A DNA stretch of 64,000 nucleotides from Methanothermobacter sp. (GTDB lineage Archaea; Methanobacteriota; Methanobacteria; Methanobacteriales; Methanothermobacteraceae): positions 153,574 through 217,573 of the forward strand of contig NZ_JASFYG010000003.1 in NCBI RefSeq assembly GCF_030055435.1. Direction: 5' to 3'. Under the pieces are notes generated by a model, which was not told where the DNA came from, searched no databases, and saw only the letters and a list, made by a program, of their open reading frames with translations. Both the position numbers and the translations under genes were made by a program. Positions 29,550 through 38,703 of this stretch are shown in pieces (the stretch's first letter is position 1; each line of letters starts with the position of its first letter).

Positions 29550-30236
29550 ATGAAGGTGCTCAGGGATATCTACAGTGTGCTCATGGAACTCTATGGCCCC
29601 CAGGGGTGGTGGCCCCTCCTTGATAGGGATACCCTCAAACTCAGGTACCACCCTGGCGACTACACCCTGCCATCATCTGAGACTGAGATCTTTGAGGTGA
29701 TGGCAGGGGCAATACTCACCCAGAACACCTCATGGGACGCTGCCGCAGCCGCACTACGCAACCTGGCATCACTGAATATCCTTGAACCTGAGGGTATACT
29801 AGCAGCTGATGATGATGAACTTGAGGGCGCCCTCAGATGTGCCGGCTTCTACAGACAGAAGACATCATACTTGAGAGAGATTTCAGAGTTCTTCATATCC
29901 CTCGAGGGCGCCACACCCTCCAGGAAGGAACTCCTGGGGGTAAGGGGCGTTGGATATGAGACAGCAGACTCCATCCTCCTCTATGGATACAGAAAACCTG
30001 AATTCGTGGTTGATGCATACACAAGGAGGATGTTATCCCATAATGGCATTATAGGGGGAGATGAGGGCTATTCGGCGATAAAGGAGATCTTTGAAGAAAA
30101 CCTTGAACCTGATTTCAGGGTCTTCCAGGAGTACCATGCCCTCATTGTAAGGCACGGAAAACTGTATTACCGGGGGCGGGTTCATGGTGAGGGGGATCCC
30201 CTCCCACAGAGACTCTATGGTGATTCAGGTGATTGA
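29550..30236 (+). CDS. HhH-GPD DNA glycosylase, lysine-lacking (MagIII-like)
   Basis: A 228-residue endonuclease III relative. AGAILTQNTSWDAAAAAL matches the family N-terminal helix. The helix-hairpin-helix reads GVRGVGYETADSIL, where the Nth catalytic Lys is replaced by Glu, and the catalytic Asp is kept in VVDAYTRRM. No C-terminal cluster cysteines exist. This combination is that of monofunctional glycosylases such as 3-methyladenine glycosylase III. It probably removes alkylated bases without lyase action. No strong ribosome site precedes the ATG, so the transcript may be leaderless or nearly so. Confidence 0.82.
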   Translation: MKVLRDIYSVLMELYGPQGWWPLLDRDTLKLRYHPGDYTLPSSETEIFEVMAGAILTQNTSWDAAAAALRNLASLNILEPEGILAADDDELEGALRCAGFYRQKTSYLREISEFFISLEGATPSRKELLGVRGVGYETADSILLYGYRKPEFVVDAYTRRMLSHNGIIGGDEGYSAIKEIFEENLEPDFRVFQEYHALIVRHGKLYYRGRVHGEGDPLPQRLYGDSGD

Positions 30237-31047
30237 TTTCACTGATCTGAGTATTGCAATAATAAAAAGGACATTTCACAGGAGATTTGAACTTGCCAGG
30301 ATCACTGAAAAGTCAGATACCTTCAGGAAAATTGTTAAGAGATTGTTTTTTGAGGGGGACGATATACAGGTCATACCCAGGGACGCATCGGTTGAGTTAA
30401 ACAGGAGTTTCCAGCCACCAGAGAACACTGCACTGCCATCAGATGTTCTGAGGAGGATGATACTTCGCTCAAAGCACATATTCAGGATGGACTTCTGCAT
30501 ATGCAGGGTTTCCTCGGGATGCAGTGACTACCCCCACGATCTTGGCTGTCTCTTCCTGGGTCCAGGGGCACTCAGGATATCAGATAAGGTCGGGAGCCTC
30601 ATATCAAAAGAGGAGGCCCTTGAACACATTGAAAGGTGCAGGGAGGCGGGCCTGGTCCACATAATAGGTAGAAACAGGATAGACTCTGTCTGGCTCAATT
30701 CAGGTCCACATGATGAATTACTTTCTGTCTGCAACTGCTGTGAATGCTGCTGTCTCTGGAGGATGACACCCTTTCTTTCTGAGGACATAGCGTCGTCCAT
30801 AACACCAATGGAGGGTGTCAGTATCGTAAGGGACGCTGAAAGGTGTGTTCTTTGCGGGTGCTGTGAGGAGGCATGTTTTACAGGAGCCATCAGTGAAGGA
30901 GGAGCAAACCATGATACCGGGAGGTGCCTCATATGCGGGAGATGCGCTGAGAGGTGCCCAAAGGATGCCCTGAAAATAGTTATGGATCCTGATGCTGTTG
31001 ATAAGGCGGTAAGGAGGGTTGAGGTCCTGGTGGAGGTGGAATCATGA
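30229..31047 (+). CDS. Multi-cysteine Fe-S protein with two C-terminal [4Fe-4S] motifs
   Basis: About 272 residues. An N-terminal helical part is followed by MDFCICRVSSGCSDYPHDLGCLFLG, then a remarkable VCNCCECCCLW stretch with six cysteines in eight residues, and two ferredoxin motifs (CVLCGCCEEACFTGA and CLICGRCAERCPKDA). It resembles 4Fe-4S proteins of unknown function found in methanogens and other anaerobes. The best start is the GTG at 30229, with GGTGAT four bases upstream; an ATG at 30217 is also in frame. It overlaps the glycosylase gene by 8 bases. Likely role: electron transfer, partner unknown. Confidence 0.8.
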   Translation: MIDFTDLSIAIIKRTFHRRFELARITEKSDTFRKIVKRLFFEGDDIQVIPRDASVELNRSFQPPENTALPSDVLRRMILRSKHIFRMDFCICRVSSGCSDYPHDLGCLFLGPGALRISDKVGSLISKEEALEHIERCREAGLVHIIGRNRIDSVWLNSGPHDELLSVCNCCECCCLWRMTPFLSEDIASSITPMEGVSIVRDAERCVLCGCCEEACFTGAISEGGANHDTGRCLICGRCAERCPKDALKIVMDPDAVDKAVRRVEVLVEVES

Positions 31048-31161
31048 TTTCAGTGAAACATCCTTCAGAAGTAGAGCATCAGGGCGTTATGTTTTTTAGA
31101 GGTGAAAATGTAATAAATACTATCCTGTTCAATCCTTTAATAGTTACCTGTGAGTGATATT

Positions 31162-32130
31162 ATGGAGTTTCCCACAAAAAGGATGCGAAGATTGCGGAAG
31201 AGTCCACAGATACGTGACATTCTCCGAGAAACACGGTTGCACTCATCAGACCTCATCTACCCCATTTTTGTGAGTGAAAAACTTGAGGGGGGTGAACCTG
31301 AGGCCATAGACACAATGCCTGGACAGTACAGATACTCTGTGGATGATGCGGTCTCTGAGGCATCCAGACTTGAGGATGAGGGGCTTTCAGCTGTCCTTTT
31401 ATTTGGCATGCCATCTACCAAGGACGAGCTCGCCTCATCGGCATATGACCCGGATGGCGCTGTGCAGAGGACCGTGAGGAGGCTGAAGGAGGAGACTCAA
31501 CTAGTTGTCATGACAGATGTCTGCCTCTGCCAGTACACAACCCACGGCCACTGCGGCATCGTCGTGGAGGGGGAGGTGGTCAATGATGAGACCCTTGATG
31601 TCCTTTCAAGGATAGCCCTCTCCCATGCAGAGGCCGGTGCAGATGTGGTTGCCCCCTCAGATATGATGGATGGGCGTGTCGCGACTATAAGGAGGGCCCT
31701 GGATGATGCAGGATTCAGTGACACACTGATAATGTCCTATGCCGTCAAGTATGCATCCGCATTCTACGCACCATTTCGTGACGCGGTCTCCTCAGCCCCA
31801 GCATTCGGTGACCGCAGATCATATCAGATGGACCCTGCAAATGTCAGCGAGGCCCTCATGGAAGCGGAACTTGACCTTGAGGAGGGTGCAGATATACTCA
31901 TGGTAAAACCCGCCCTGGCATACCTGGATGTGATAAGGGTGGTGAAGGACAGATTCAGGGTCCCCCTTGCAGCCTACAATGTGAGTGGAGAGTATTCAAT
32001 GCTAAGGGCGGCCATAGATAGCGGATACCTTACTGAAGAGGCGATATATGAATCTATTCTGTCAATAAAACGTGCAGGGGCTGACCTTATAATTTCACAC
32101 TTCGCACCGGAACTTCTGGGGGTGATCTAG
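31162..32130 (+). CDS. hemB: Delta-aminolevulinate dehydratase (porphobilinogen synthase)
   Basis: It condenses two 5-aminolevulinates to porphobilinogen, feeding F430, cobamide and haem-like tetrapyrroles. The 322-residue protein has the Cys-rich zinc site [14 protein letters not shown] near residue 115, the Schiff-base lysines in [11 protein letters not shown] and [10 protein letters not shown], and the terminal [16 protein letters not shown] use the ATG at 31162; an in-frame GTG at 31150 lies inside the ribosome-site region GTGAGTGAT. The stop shares one base with the start of the CitG-like gene. Confidence 0.96.
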   Translation: MEFPTKRMRRLRKSPQIRDILRETRLHSSDLIYPIFVSEKLEGGEPEAIDTMPGQYRYSVDDAVSEASRLEDEGLSAVLLFGMPSTKDELASSAYDPDGAVQRTVRRLKEETQLVVMTDVCLCQYTTHGHCGIVVEGEVVNDETLDVLSRIALSHAEAGADVVAPSDMMDGRVATIRRALDDAGFSDTLIMSYAVKYASAFYAPFRDAVSSAPAFGDRRSYQMDPANVSEALMEAELDLEEGADILMVKPALAYLDVIRVVKDRFRVPLAAYNVSGEYSMLRAAIDSGYLTEEAIYESILSIKRAGADLIISHFAPELLGVI

Positions 32131-33047
32131 TGGACCCCCTCTATGTTTCAAGGATAGCCCAGATAGCATCTTTACTGGAAGTTAGCGGCTATCCGAAACC
32201 TGGTAACGTCCACAGAACCCGCGACTTTGATGACATGGTCTATGAGGACTTCCTGGTGAGCGGAATAGTTATCGGGGATACCATGCATCTAGCCGCTAGA
32301 AGGGGTTTAGAGCTGAGGGATAGCCTTGATCTCTCAGCCATTGGACTGGGGGAACTCATACTGAGGGCTGTGGAGGATACCGGAAAATGGGTCTCAACCA
32401 ACACAAACCTGGGTATAGTCATGCTCCTTACACCACTCTCTGCGGCCGCGGGAATGGTTGATGAAGGGGATCTGCAGGGGTTAAGGGAACAGGTGAACAG
32501 GTTAATACTTCAGACAACACCTGAAGATGCTGTTAATCTCTACAGAGCTATTTCTACGGCGAAGCCAGGGGGTATGGGTGAACATGAAAGCCTCGATGTC
32601 AATGACCCCGAATCAGAGCAGAGGATACTTGATGAGAAAATCACACTCTTCGATACACTGAAGATGTCCTCTGACTGGGACCTAATCGCAAGGGAGCTCA
32701 CATCGGGTATGCCAGTAACCTTCAATGTGGGGTTCCCTGTATTCAAGGCGACGGTCAGGGAACATGGCATGAACCGGGCTGTTGTCCAGACATTTCTCAC
32801 AATACTTGCAAGGTTCCCGGACACCCTCATAGCAAGGAAGTATGATGAAAAAATAGCCGAGGAGGTTTCAGAGGAGGCTGCTGAGATTGTTGACAGGGGA
32901 GGTGTGCTCACAGAGGCCGGACTTAAACGTGTTGAAAGGTTTGACAGGAAACTCCACAGCAGCGGTTTAAACCCTGGCACAACAGCGGATCTTACAGCTT
33001 CATCCATAATGGTGGGGCTCCTTGATTATTATTCAGAACACAGATGA
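32130..33047 (+). CDS. CitG/MdcB-family triphosphoribosyl-dephospho-CoA synthase-like protein
   Basis: A 305-residue protein with the family pattern GYPKPGNVHRTRDFDDMVYEDFL near residue 15, NTNLGIVMLLTPL near residue 90, and TAKPGGMG near residue 148. In bacteria CitG makes the citrate-lyase/malonate-decarboxylase prosthetic group from ATP and dephospho-CoA. No such lyase is visible here, so in methanogens the substrate is probably different. The GTG start overlaps the hemB stop by one base (TAGTG), so translation is coupled to hemB; a link to tetrapyrrole or cofactor synthesis is an inference from context. Confidence 0.8.
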   Translation: MDPLYVSRIAQIASLLEVSGYPKPGNVHRTRDFDDMVYEDFLVSGIVIGDTMHLAARRGLELRDSLDLSAIGLGELILRAVEDTGKWVSTNTNLGIVMLLTPLSAAAGMVDEGDLQGLREQVNRLILQTTPEDAVNLYRAISTAKPGGMGEHESLDVNDPESEQRILDEKITLFDTLKMSSDWDLIARELTSGMPVTFNVGFPVFKATVREHGMNRAVVQTFLTILARFPDTLIARKYDEKIAEEVSEEAAEIVDRGGVLTEAGLKRVERFDRKLHSSGLNPGTTADLTASSIMVGLLDYYSEHR

Positions 33048-33082
33048 AAAAACTGGATTGAGCAGTTTATGGAGGAATCGAT

Positions 33083-34615
33083 ATGGATCCTGATAGGGTA
33101 ATCGATCAGCTTCACATTTACGAGAAAAAGGTCCTGAAGACATTTGAGGATTCAGATAAACCCCTTAAACCAGAGGAGATAGCGGAGTCGCAGAATATGG
33201 ATATCAAATCCGTGATGAGTGCAGCGGGCGCACTTGAATCAAGGGGGTTTGTGAGGGTCATCAAGGAGGTAGAGGAAGTAGTATCACTCACAGATGACGG
33301 GAAGGTTTATGCAACCCAGGGCCTTCCAGAGAGGAGGGTCATCGATATCATCTCTGGGGAGGGAGAACTTGAAATACCCGAACTCTCCAGAAGGGCCGGC
33401 CTTGATAAGGCTGAATCAGGGATCGCCATAGGCTGGCTTGTGAGAAAGGGATGGGCAAGGATATCTGATGGGAAGGTTTCAGCCACCCAGGAGAAACCCC
33501 CAGAGGCTGGAGATGACGAAAAACTCCTTAAAATGCTCCTTGATAAAGGGTCTATAAGGACCGCGGAACTTCCTGAACACCTGAAGGGTGCCCTTAAGGA
33601 CCTTGCAGGGAGAAAGGGCATAGTTGATATTAAAAAGGTAAGGAAGCACAGGATTGAACTCACACCTGAGGGCAGAAAGCTCATTGAGAGGGGTGTGGAG
33701 ATCGCTGAGGAGGCCACCCAGCTCACCCACGAGCACCTGAAGACTGGTTCCTGGAGGAAGCTTCACTACAGGGGTTACAATATTGATGCAGAGTACCCTG
33801 TGGTTTATCCCGGTAAGATGCATCCACTGAGGCGAATAATTGATGAAATAAGACTCATATTCCTTAAACTGGGGTTTACAGAGTCAAGGGGCCCACTTCT
33901 TGAATCAGCATTCTGGAACTTTGACTGCCTCTTCCAGCCCCAGGACCACGCTGCAAGGGAGATGCAGGACACATTCTATGTTAAAAATCCCCCAGTAACC
34001 GAACTCCCGGATGAGGATCTTGTGAGGGCAGTGCAGAGTGCCCATGAAACAGGGGGCTCCACCGGATCAGAGGGATGGCAGTATGAATGGGACAGGGACG
34101 TTGCAATGCAGAGCGTCCTCAGGACCCACACAACCTGTGTATCCGCCAGGTTCCTTAGGGAGAATGAACCACCCCTCAAGATGTTCTCTGTTGGCAGGGT
34201 TTTCAGGAGGGAGACCATAACCTACAAGCACCTGCCTGAATTCCACCAGGTTGAGGGTATCGTCGCAGGTGAGGAGGTTAACTTCAGAAACCTTCTTGGT
34301 ATACTGCGGGAGTTTTACAGGAAACTGGGATTTGAGGTAAGGTTCAGGCCGGCCTACTTCCCCTACACCTACCTCTCAACAGAATGTGAGATCTACCTCC
34401 CTGAGAAGAAGAGCTGGATAGAACTTGGAGGGGCGGGTATGTTCAGGCCAGAGGTCCTCGAACCGCTGGGTGTTGAGACCCCTGTGGCTGCCTTTGGTCT
34501 GGGTATCGAGAGGCTTGCAATGATACGATTCGATATAAATGATATAAGGATGCTCTACCAGAGTGACCTTGGCTGGCTCAGGGGTCTCCCTGTAACGGAT
34601 GATCTGAAACTCTAG
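33083..34615 (+). CDS. pheS: Phenylalanyl-tRNA synthetase alpha subunit
   Basis: The catalytic subunit, archaeal/eukaryal form, 510 residues. The first 200 residues are a set of winged-helix modules ([36 protein letters not shown]) that bind tRNA. The class II core follows, with motif 2 in [25 protein letters not shown] and motif 3 in [14 protein letters not shown]. The ATG at 33083 has GGAGGA at the right distance. The partner pheT lies at 3.9 kb on the opposite strand. Confidence 0.96.
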   Translation: MDPDRVIDQLHIYEKKVLKTFEDSDKPLKPEEIAESQNMDIKSVMSAAGALESRGFVRVIKEVEEVVSLTDDGKVYATQGLPERRVIDIISGEGELEIPELSRRAGLDKAESGIAIGWLVRKGWARISDGKVSATQEKPPEAGDDEKLLKMLLDKGSIRTAELPEHLKGALKDLAGRKGIVDIKKVRKHRIELTPEGRKLIERGVEIAEEATQLTHEHLKTGSWRKLHYRGYNIDAEYPVVYPGKMHPLRRIIDEIRLIFLKLGFTESRGPLLESAFWNFDCLFQPQDHAAREMQDTFYVKNPPVTELPDEDLVRAVQSAHETGGSTGSEGWQYEWDRDVAMQSVLRTHTTCVSARFLRENEPPLKMFSVGRVFRRETITYKHLPEFHQVEGIVAGEEVNFRNLLGILREFYRKLGFEVRFRPAYFPYTYLSTECEIYLPEKKSWIELGGAGMFRPEVLEPLGVETPVAAFGLGIERLAMIRFDINDIRMLYQSDLGWLRGLPVTDDLKL

Positions 34616-34639
34616 ACCTGCAGGGGATTAAGTGATGGT

Positions 34640-35098
34640 TCAGCTGCTGGTCATATCATGTGGGGCTGAGGGGCGGTAATATTCACCGTCATCCAGCACC
34701 ACCATTTCTATGAGTTTTTTATTTTCAAGTGAAAGGAGTACGTTGTACATGCTCCTTGTGCTGAGCCCCAGGGGACCATAGAGGAGGTGGCCCTCAAGGA
34801 GGTAACGGGGAACGGGTCCTCCGCCTCCGAGTTCCTTAATGGTCCTCAGGGTTTCCTCCTCTATATGGTTCAGCTCCGCTTCCCTGACTTCCTCCTGATT
34901 TTCCATTACCTGGACATCTTCATCAGGGTTCTCAGCAGATATCCTTCCGTTTTCTCTTGATATAAGTCCTTTTTTCTCAAGGCTTGCTGCTATGTCATGG
35001 TATTCGTGTTCAGGGAGGTCAAGGTTCCTCTTAAGCATCTCCTCGGATACAGGGGCGTTGAGATCAAGCTGCATGTACCGTATTTCCCTGTAGACCAT
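34640..35098 (-). CDS. Small winged-helix protein
   Basis: A 152-residue charged protein. Residues 1-50 (LDLPEHEYHDIAASLEKKGLIS) and the last 60 (SMYNVLLSLENKKLIEMV) each look like a winged-helix unit, with an acidic helical linker between. It may regulate transcription or act as an adaptor. I start it at the ATG at 35098, with AAGGAG immediately upstream; an in-frame TTG at 35125 is less likely. It converges on pheS and is followed upstream by the CBS gene on the same strand after a 78-base gap. No named family recognised. Confidence 0.6.
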   Translation of the reverse strand: MVYREIRYMQLDLNAPVSEEMLKRNLDLPEHEYHDIAASLEKKGLISRENGRISAENPDEDVQVMENQEEVREAELNHIEEETLRTIKELGGGGPVPRYLLEGHLLYGPLGLSTRSMYNVLLSLENKKLIEMVVLDDGEYYRPSAPHDMTSS

Positions 35099-35176
35099 GT
35101 TCTCCTTTCTTGTTATAATCTTCAAAGGTTACCCCCTCTGTAAGAATGATCAGACCACTTCTGCTGTAACTCTGAA

Positions 35177-35581
35177 TCAGGAGGGTACCAGTATCTCCGC
35201 TGCAACCAGCCGGCAGATATCTGTTTTTGTTATTACCCCCACAGGTTTATTGTCATCCAGCACAAGGAGGCCTGAAATATCGGCCCTCAGCATGAGGTTG
35301 GCGGCGTCCTCTATGTTGTCGTCGGCTGAGATGGTTATCACCTCATCCACCATGATGTCCCTCACCTTGAGGTCCCTCTCAGGGTGCTCGCTGTCGGGTT
35401 TTATTGACCCAAGGACACCTATGAGGTCTGTGTAGGATACAACGCCAACGGGGTTATCTTCCTCGTCAAGCACAAAGAGTCTTCTCACACCATGTTTGTA
35501 CATCTTTTCAAAGGCTTCAAGGGGCCGTGTCTCGGGGCTCACCGTTATTATCTCGGGGTTCATTGCTTCTTTAACTTTCAT
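35177..35581 (-). CDS. Tandem CBS-domain protein
   Basis: A 134-residue protein consisting of two CBS motifs (VKEAMNPEIITVSPETRPLEAFEKM and VRDIMVDEVITISADDNIEDAANLM), each ending in the usual NPVGVVSYTDL or KPVGVITKTDI element. Such Bateman modules bind adenine nucleotides or SAM and regulate partner proteins. GAGGGATTATA precedes the ATG. It is divergent from nikR across a 278-base gap. Confidence 0.88.
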   Translation of the reverse strand: MKVKEAMNPEIITVSPETRPLEAFEKMYKHGVRRLFVLDEEDNPVGVVSYTDLIGVLGSIKPDSEHPERDLKVRDIMVDEVITISADDNIEDAANLMLRADISGLLVLDDNKPVGVITKTDICRLVAAEILVPS

Positions 35582-35757
35582 TATAATCCCTCAAAAAATT
35601 CCACTGACATTTATTATGAAGGGGCATCTTTTTATGTTTTGTTGTTCCATTATTACTGTCAGAGGCAGGGTACCATGCGTCACATGGAGCTGACGACACA
35701 CCGGGTTCCCTTGCCGATGTCTTTAAATATTCAGCTTAATTATTAATGTAACAACTG

Positions 35758-35776
35758 ATTGTTCCATACAAACAAT
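35758..35776. promoter_or_regulatory. Inverted repeat upstream of nikR
   Basis: ATTGTT-N7-AACAAT is a perfect 6-base inverted repeat about 20 bases before the nikR TATA region (GTTTAAATA at 35794-35802). It is a plausible operator, perhaps for NikR itself, though it does not resemble the bacterial GTATGA-N16-TCATAC consensus. The same 278-base gap holds AT-rich sequence and no other gene. Confidence 0.4.
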
Positions 35777-35859
35777 ACTGCATCCCAAAAAAAGTTTAAA
35801 TACGACTTTAGATTAATACTATCATAAATTCATATAAAATTACTTGTGGGGTAATAGCT

Positions 35860-36282
35860 ATGATGAGAATAAGCATGTCTCTACCAAAAAAGCTACTGAA
35901 TGAGTTTGATGAAGTTTTAAGGGACCGGGGTTACCAGTCAAGATCCAAGGGTATAAGGGATGCCCTCAAGGACTACATTGTTAGGTACCAGTGGATGAAT
36001 GAGATGGAAGGAGAGCGAATCGGTATAATTGCGGTTATATACGACCACCACTACACTGGTGTCATGGAGGACCTTGCAGACATCCAGCACGACTACCGTG
36101 AATACATCAATGCGGTTATGCATGTGCACATGACAGAGAAGCACTGCCTTGAGGTGATCGTTGTCAAGGGTGACGTTTCAAAGATTCGGGAGCTCACAGA
36201 GAAGATGATGAGGCTCAAGGGTGTTGAACACGTAAGGCTCACGAGCACATCAACAGAACAGAAAGTGGAGCATGAACACTAG
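35860..36282 (+). CDS. nikR: Nickel-responsive regulator NikR
   Basis: A 140-residue regulator with an N-terminal ribbon-helix-helix (MRISMSLPKKLLNEFDEVL, then SRSKGIRDAL) and a C-terminal ACT-like metal-binding domain. The nickel ligands expected for NikR are present: His in YDHHYTG, then HVH and Cys in MHVHMTEKHCLEV. It controls nickel uptake or nickel-enzyme genes in response to Ni2+. A second in-frame ATG at 35863 could be the true start. The methyltransferase follows after 11 bases, and a hydrogenase maturation protease comes next, so nickel sensing and [NiFe]-enzyme processing are neighbours. Confidence 0.93.
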   Translation: MMRISMSLPKKLLNEFDEVLRDRGYQSRSKGIRDALKDYIVRYQWMNEMEGERIGIIAVIYDHHYTGVMEDLADIQHDYREYINAVMHVHMTEKHCLEVIVVKGDVSKIRELTEKMMRLKGVEHVRLTSTSTEQKVEHEH

Positions 36283-36293
36283 GCAAGGATCAG

Positions 36294-37043
36294 ATGAAAT
36301 TCAGGGTCACAGCGTATCACCAGCACCTCCTGCGGGACCATGAACGCCTTTCAGCATTTTATGAGGCGATAGCCTCCACTGCGCAGGGGCTCACATATGA
36401 CCTTGGAGCTGGCAGCGGCATTCTCTCATTCTTTGCATCAGAATACGCAGATCATGTTATTGCAATTGAAAGGGACCCCAGAATAGCGGCATGTGCATGG
36501 GAAAATCTCTCTGGCCTTGAGAATGTCACGGTTGTAAATGAGGATGCCCTGGAATATGAATTCACTGAGAGGGCAGATACAATCATCTGTGAAATGCTTG
36601 ACACAGCACTAATAGATGAGGAGCAGGTTCCTGTTTTGAGGAGGGCCCTCAGATTTCTTAAGAATGGAGGGAGCGTCATACCCTCCGCGGTTATAAATGC
36701 GGTTGAGCCTGTTATAATGAAAGGTTGGAGCATATCATATGACGAAAACATCACAGCCCCCTCATCAGGTCCTCTACATGTCTATGATAGGGTTGATTTC
36801 AGGGGGAGAATACCTGAAAAGTTCAGAGGAACCCTGAAACTTATGGCATCAAACTCCTTCAATGCCATAAGAATAACCTCCTTCACAGTCCCTGCAGAGA
36901 ATATAATCTGTGGCCCAACACCCATGATGAACCCCCCGCTCCTCATACCATTGGGTGATACCCTTGAGGAGGGTGATTTCAGGGTTAAGGTCTCATACAC
37001 AATGGGCGGTGGTCTTGATTCAGTTAAGGCAGAGCTTAAGTGA
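36294..37043 (+). CDS. SAM-dependent methyltransferase, PRMT-like
   Basis: A 249-residue class I methyltransferase. Motif I is YDLGAGSGILSFFA near residue 40, followed by the acidic AIERDP. CEMLDTALIDEEQVPVL, with two acidic residues, resembles the double-E loop of protein arginine methyltransferases. The C-terminal half is beta-rich, as in PRMTs. The target is unknown. The gene follows nikR by 11 bases and overlaps the upstream part of the hydrogenase protease frame, so the three are probably an operon. Methyl-coenzyme M reductase carries a methyl-arginine made by a radical enzyme, so a link to that is not implied. Confidence 0.78.
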   Translation: MKFRVTAYHQHLLRDHERLSAFYEAIASTAQGLTYDLGAGSGILSFFASEYADHVIAIERDPRIAACAWENLSGLENVTVVNEDALEYEFTERADTIICEMLDTALIDEEQVPVLRRALRFLKNGGSVIPSAVINAVEPVIMKGWSISYDENITAPSSGPLHVYDRVDFRGRIPEKFRGTLKLMASNSFNAIRITSFTVPAENIICGPTPMMNPPLLIPLGDTLEEGDFRVKVSYTMGGGLDSVKAELK

Positions 37044-37539
37044 CTTCCTGGAGGGCTGCACCAGGCTCCTTGTACTTACAGTTGGAAATGAACTGAGGTC
37101 CGACGATGGATTCGGACCATACCTTGCATCAATCATATCAGGGAATGTTACTGAAAGGGGCCATCTACTCATAAATGCAGGCACAGTCCCTGAAAACTTC
37201 ACAGGAAGGATAAGGTCAGAGAAGCCCAGCCACATTATCATAGTGGATGCGGTGGAGATGGGTGAAGAGCCAGGGACCATCATGCTGATTGATAGAGAAA
37301 GGATATCAGATTACAGCATCTCCACCCACGCAATGCCCCTTTCATTCCTGGTGAGGTACCTTGAGGGTCAGGTTGACTGCAGAATAATCCTGATAGGGGT
37401 TCAGCCAGAAAACCTTGAATTTGGCATGGAACTATCTGCAAGGGTCAGGAAGGCCGCATATGAACTCAAAGATTTACTCCTCTCGGCAATCGATGAGACA
37501 TCCTGTGAGAAGAGCCCCTCTAATTTAAATCAGATCTAG
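37015..37539 (+). CDS. hycI: Hydrogenase maturation protease (HycI-like)
   Basis: An endopeptidase that removes the C-terminal peptide of a [NiFe]-hydrogenase large subunit after nickel insertion. It has the metal-sensing residues of the family: Asp in GNELRSDDGFGP, Asp in VDAVEMGEEPG, and His in STHAMPLS. The start is uncertain. The frame runs back into the methyltransferase gene; a TTG at 37015 with a GGTGGT-like site just before it gives about 174 residues. Both flanking genes are on the same strand. Confidence 0.85.
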   Translation: MIQLRQSLSDFLEGCTRLLVLTVGNELRSDDGFGPYLASIISGNVTERGHLLINAGTVPENFTGRIRSEKPSHIIIVDAVEMGEEPGTIMLIDRERISDYSISTHAMPLSFLVRYLEGQVDCRIILIGVQPENLEFGMELSARVRKAAYELKDLLLSAIDETSCEKSPSNLNQI

Positions 37540-37626
37540 ATCATAGCCTCCCAACTTAAAGGGTATTAAATTATTTATAATAGCTTCCCAAACAGTAAAC
37601 CAGTTCTTGATTTTTTAAGTGATAAC

Positions 37627-38703
37627 ATGAGGATCCTATTCATTGGCTCAAGACTATTCAATGACGTTGCAGACTACGCCTCATCAAGGGGAGTTACCAC
37701 CATACTCTCAGAGTCAAATCCAGAGGCACCCAACCTTGAACTCGCAGACTCCTGCTTCATAGTGCCCCGTGGCATGGATGCACCCCTGGAAATTGCACTC
37801 AGGGAGGATGTCGACGCGGTTGTACCCCTCATAGGTGTCGACGGTCCCCTCAGAGACGTTGCCAGGCTTAAGACGGAACTTGAGGAGAGTTATGGGATTC
37901 CAGTTGTTGCTTCTGGCGAAGGGGCGGCAGAGATCTCCACTGATAAACTCAAAACCAAGGAATTCTTCATGAAAAACGGTATAAAAACCCCAGCCTATGC
38001 TATTATAGAGACTTCACATGAAGTAAAGGGGTTCCCCACTGTCCTTAAACAGAGAGAAGGGCAGGGGGGATCAAACATAAAGGTTGCATCTTCATATACT
38101 GATGTGGAGGAATACCTCGGCTCCCATGAATCTGCAATCATGGAGGAATACATACAGGGAGTTGAGATCTCAGTGGAGGTCCTCCGCTGGGATGGACAAA
38201 CATTCCCCCTTGTGGCTGTGGACAAGGGCCCCACAAGTACGGAGGGAATCCACCCACTGGGGAAGGTGAAGAGGGCCCCAGCAGTCATTGAGGGGTTCAG
38301 TGGAGATGAAGCCCTTAAAATGGCCTCCAGGATAACAGAACTCCTTGGAGCCGAGGGAAACACGGACGTTGACATGATACTCTCCGAGGAGGGCATCCTC
38401 TATGCTATAGAGGTCAACACAAGGCCCAGTGGAACAAGGTACATCTCCGAGGCCGCCACAGGAATAAATCCAATGCACAGCCTTGTGGACATGGCAATGG
38501 GGGACTGGAATCCCAATAAATTTAAAAGGGAGAATTACAATGCGGTGGAGATACCCCTGGGCAATCCAGGGAATATCGAATCCCTAATGCCTGAGGGGGT
38601 AAAGTGGTTGCTGCACGGGCCTCAGAATCATATGAGACTCACAGCAAGAGCTGAGAATAGGGAGAAACTTGATCTGATCATGAAGAGACTGAGGGTGATA
38701 TGA
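37627..38703 (+). CDS. ATP-grasp (CarB-like) protein of the pseudomurein cluster
   Basis: A 358-residue ATP-grasp ligase resembling half of carbamoyl-phosphate synthase large subunit. The N-terminal pre-ATP-grasp fold (FIGSRLFNDVADYA) is followed by EGQGGSNIKVASS, MEEYIQGVEISVEVL and AIEVNTRPSGTR, with the metal-binding Glu and Asn. It lacks the other domains of carbamoyl-phosphate synthase. It is joined by a one-base overlap to the MraY-like gene and then to a Mur-ligase-like gene, a set known from pseudomurein gene clusters, so it probably makes an amide or peptide bond in the wall precursor. Substrate not known. Confidence 0.8.
   Translation: MRILFIGSRLFNDVADYASSRGVTTILSESNPEAPNLELADSCFIVPRGMDAPLEIALREDVDAVVPLIGVDGPLRDVARLKTELEESYGIPVVASGEGAAEISTDKLKTKEFFMKNGIKTPAYAIIETSHEVKGFPTVLKQREGQGGSNIKVASSYTDVEEYLGSHESAIMEEYIQGVEISVEVLRWDGQTFPLVAVDKGPTSTEGIHPLGKVKRAPAVIEGFSGDEALKMASRITELLGAEGNTDVDMILSEEGILYAIEVNTRPSGTRYISEAATGINPMHSLVDMAMGDWNPNKFKRENYNAVEIPLGNPGNIESLMPEGVKWLLHGPQNHMRLTARAENREKLDLIMKRLRVI

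Noticed and set aside
35811..35850. Possible NikR operator like the bacterial GTATGA-N16-TCATAC
   Set aside because: TATCATA occurs but no properly spaced inverted partner is present; the ATTGTT/AACAAT element is the better candidate.
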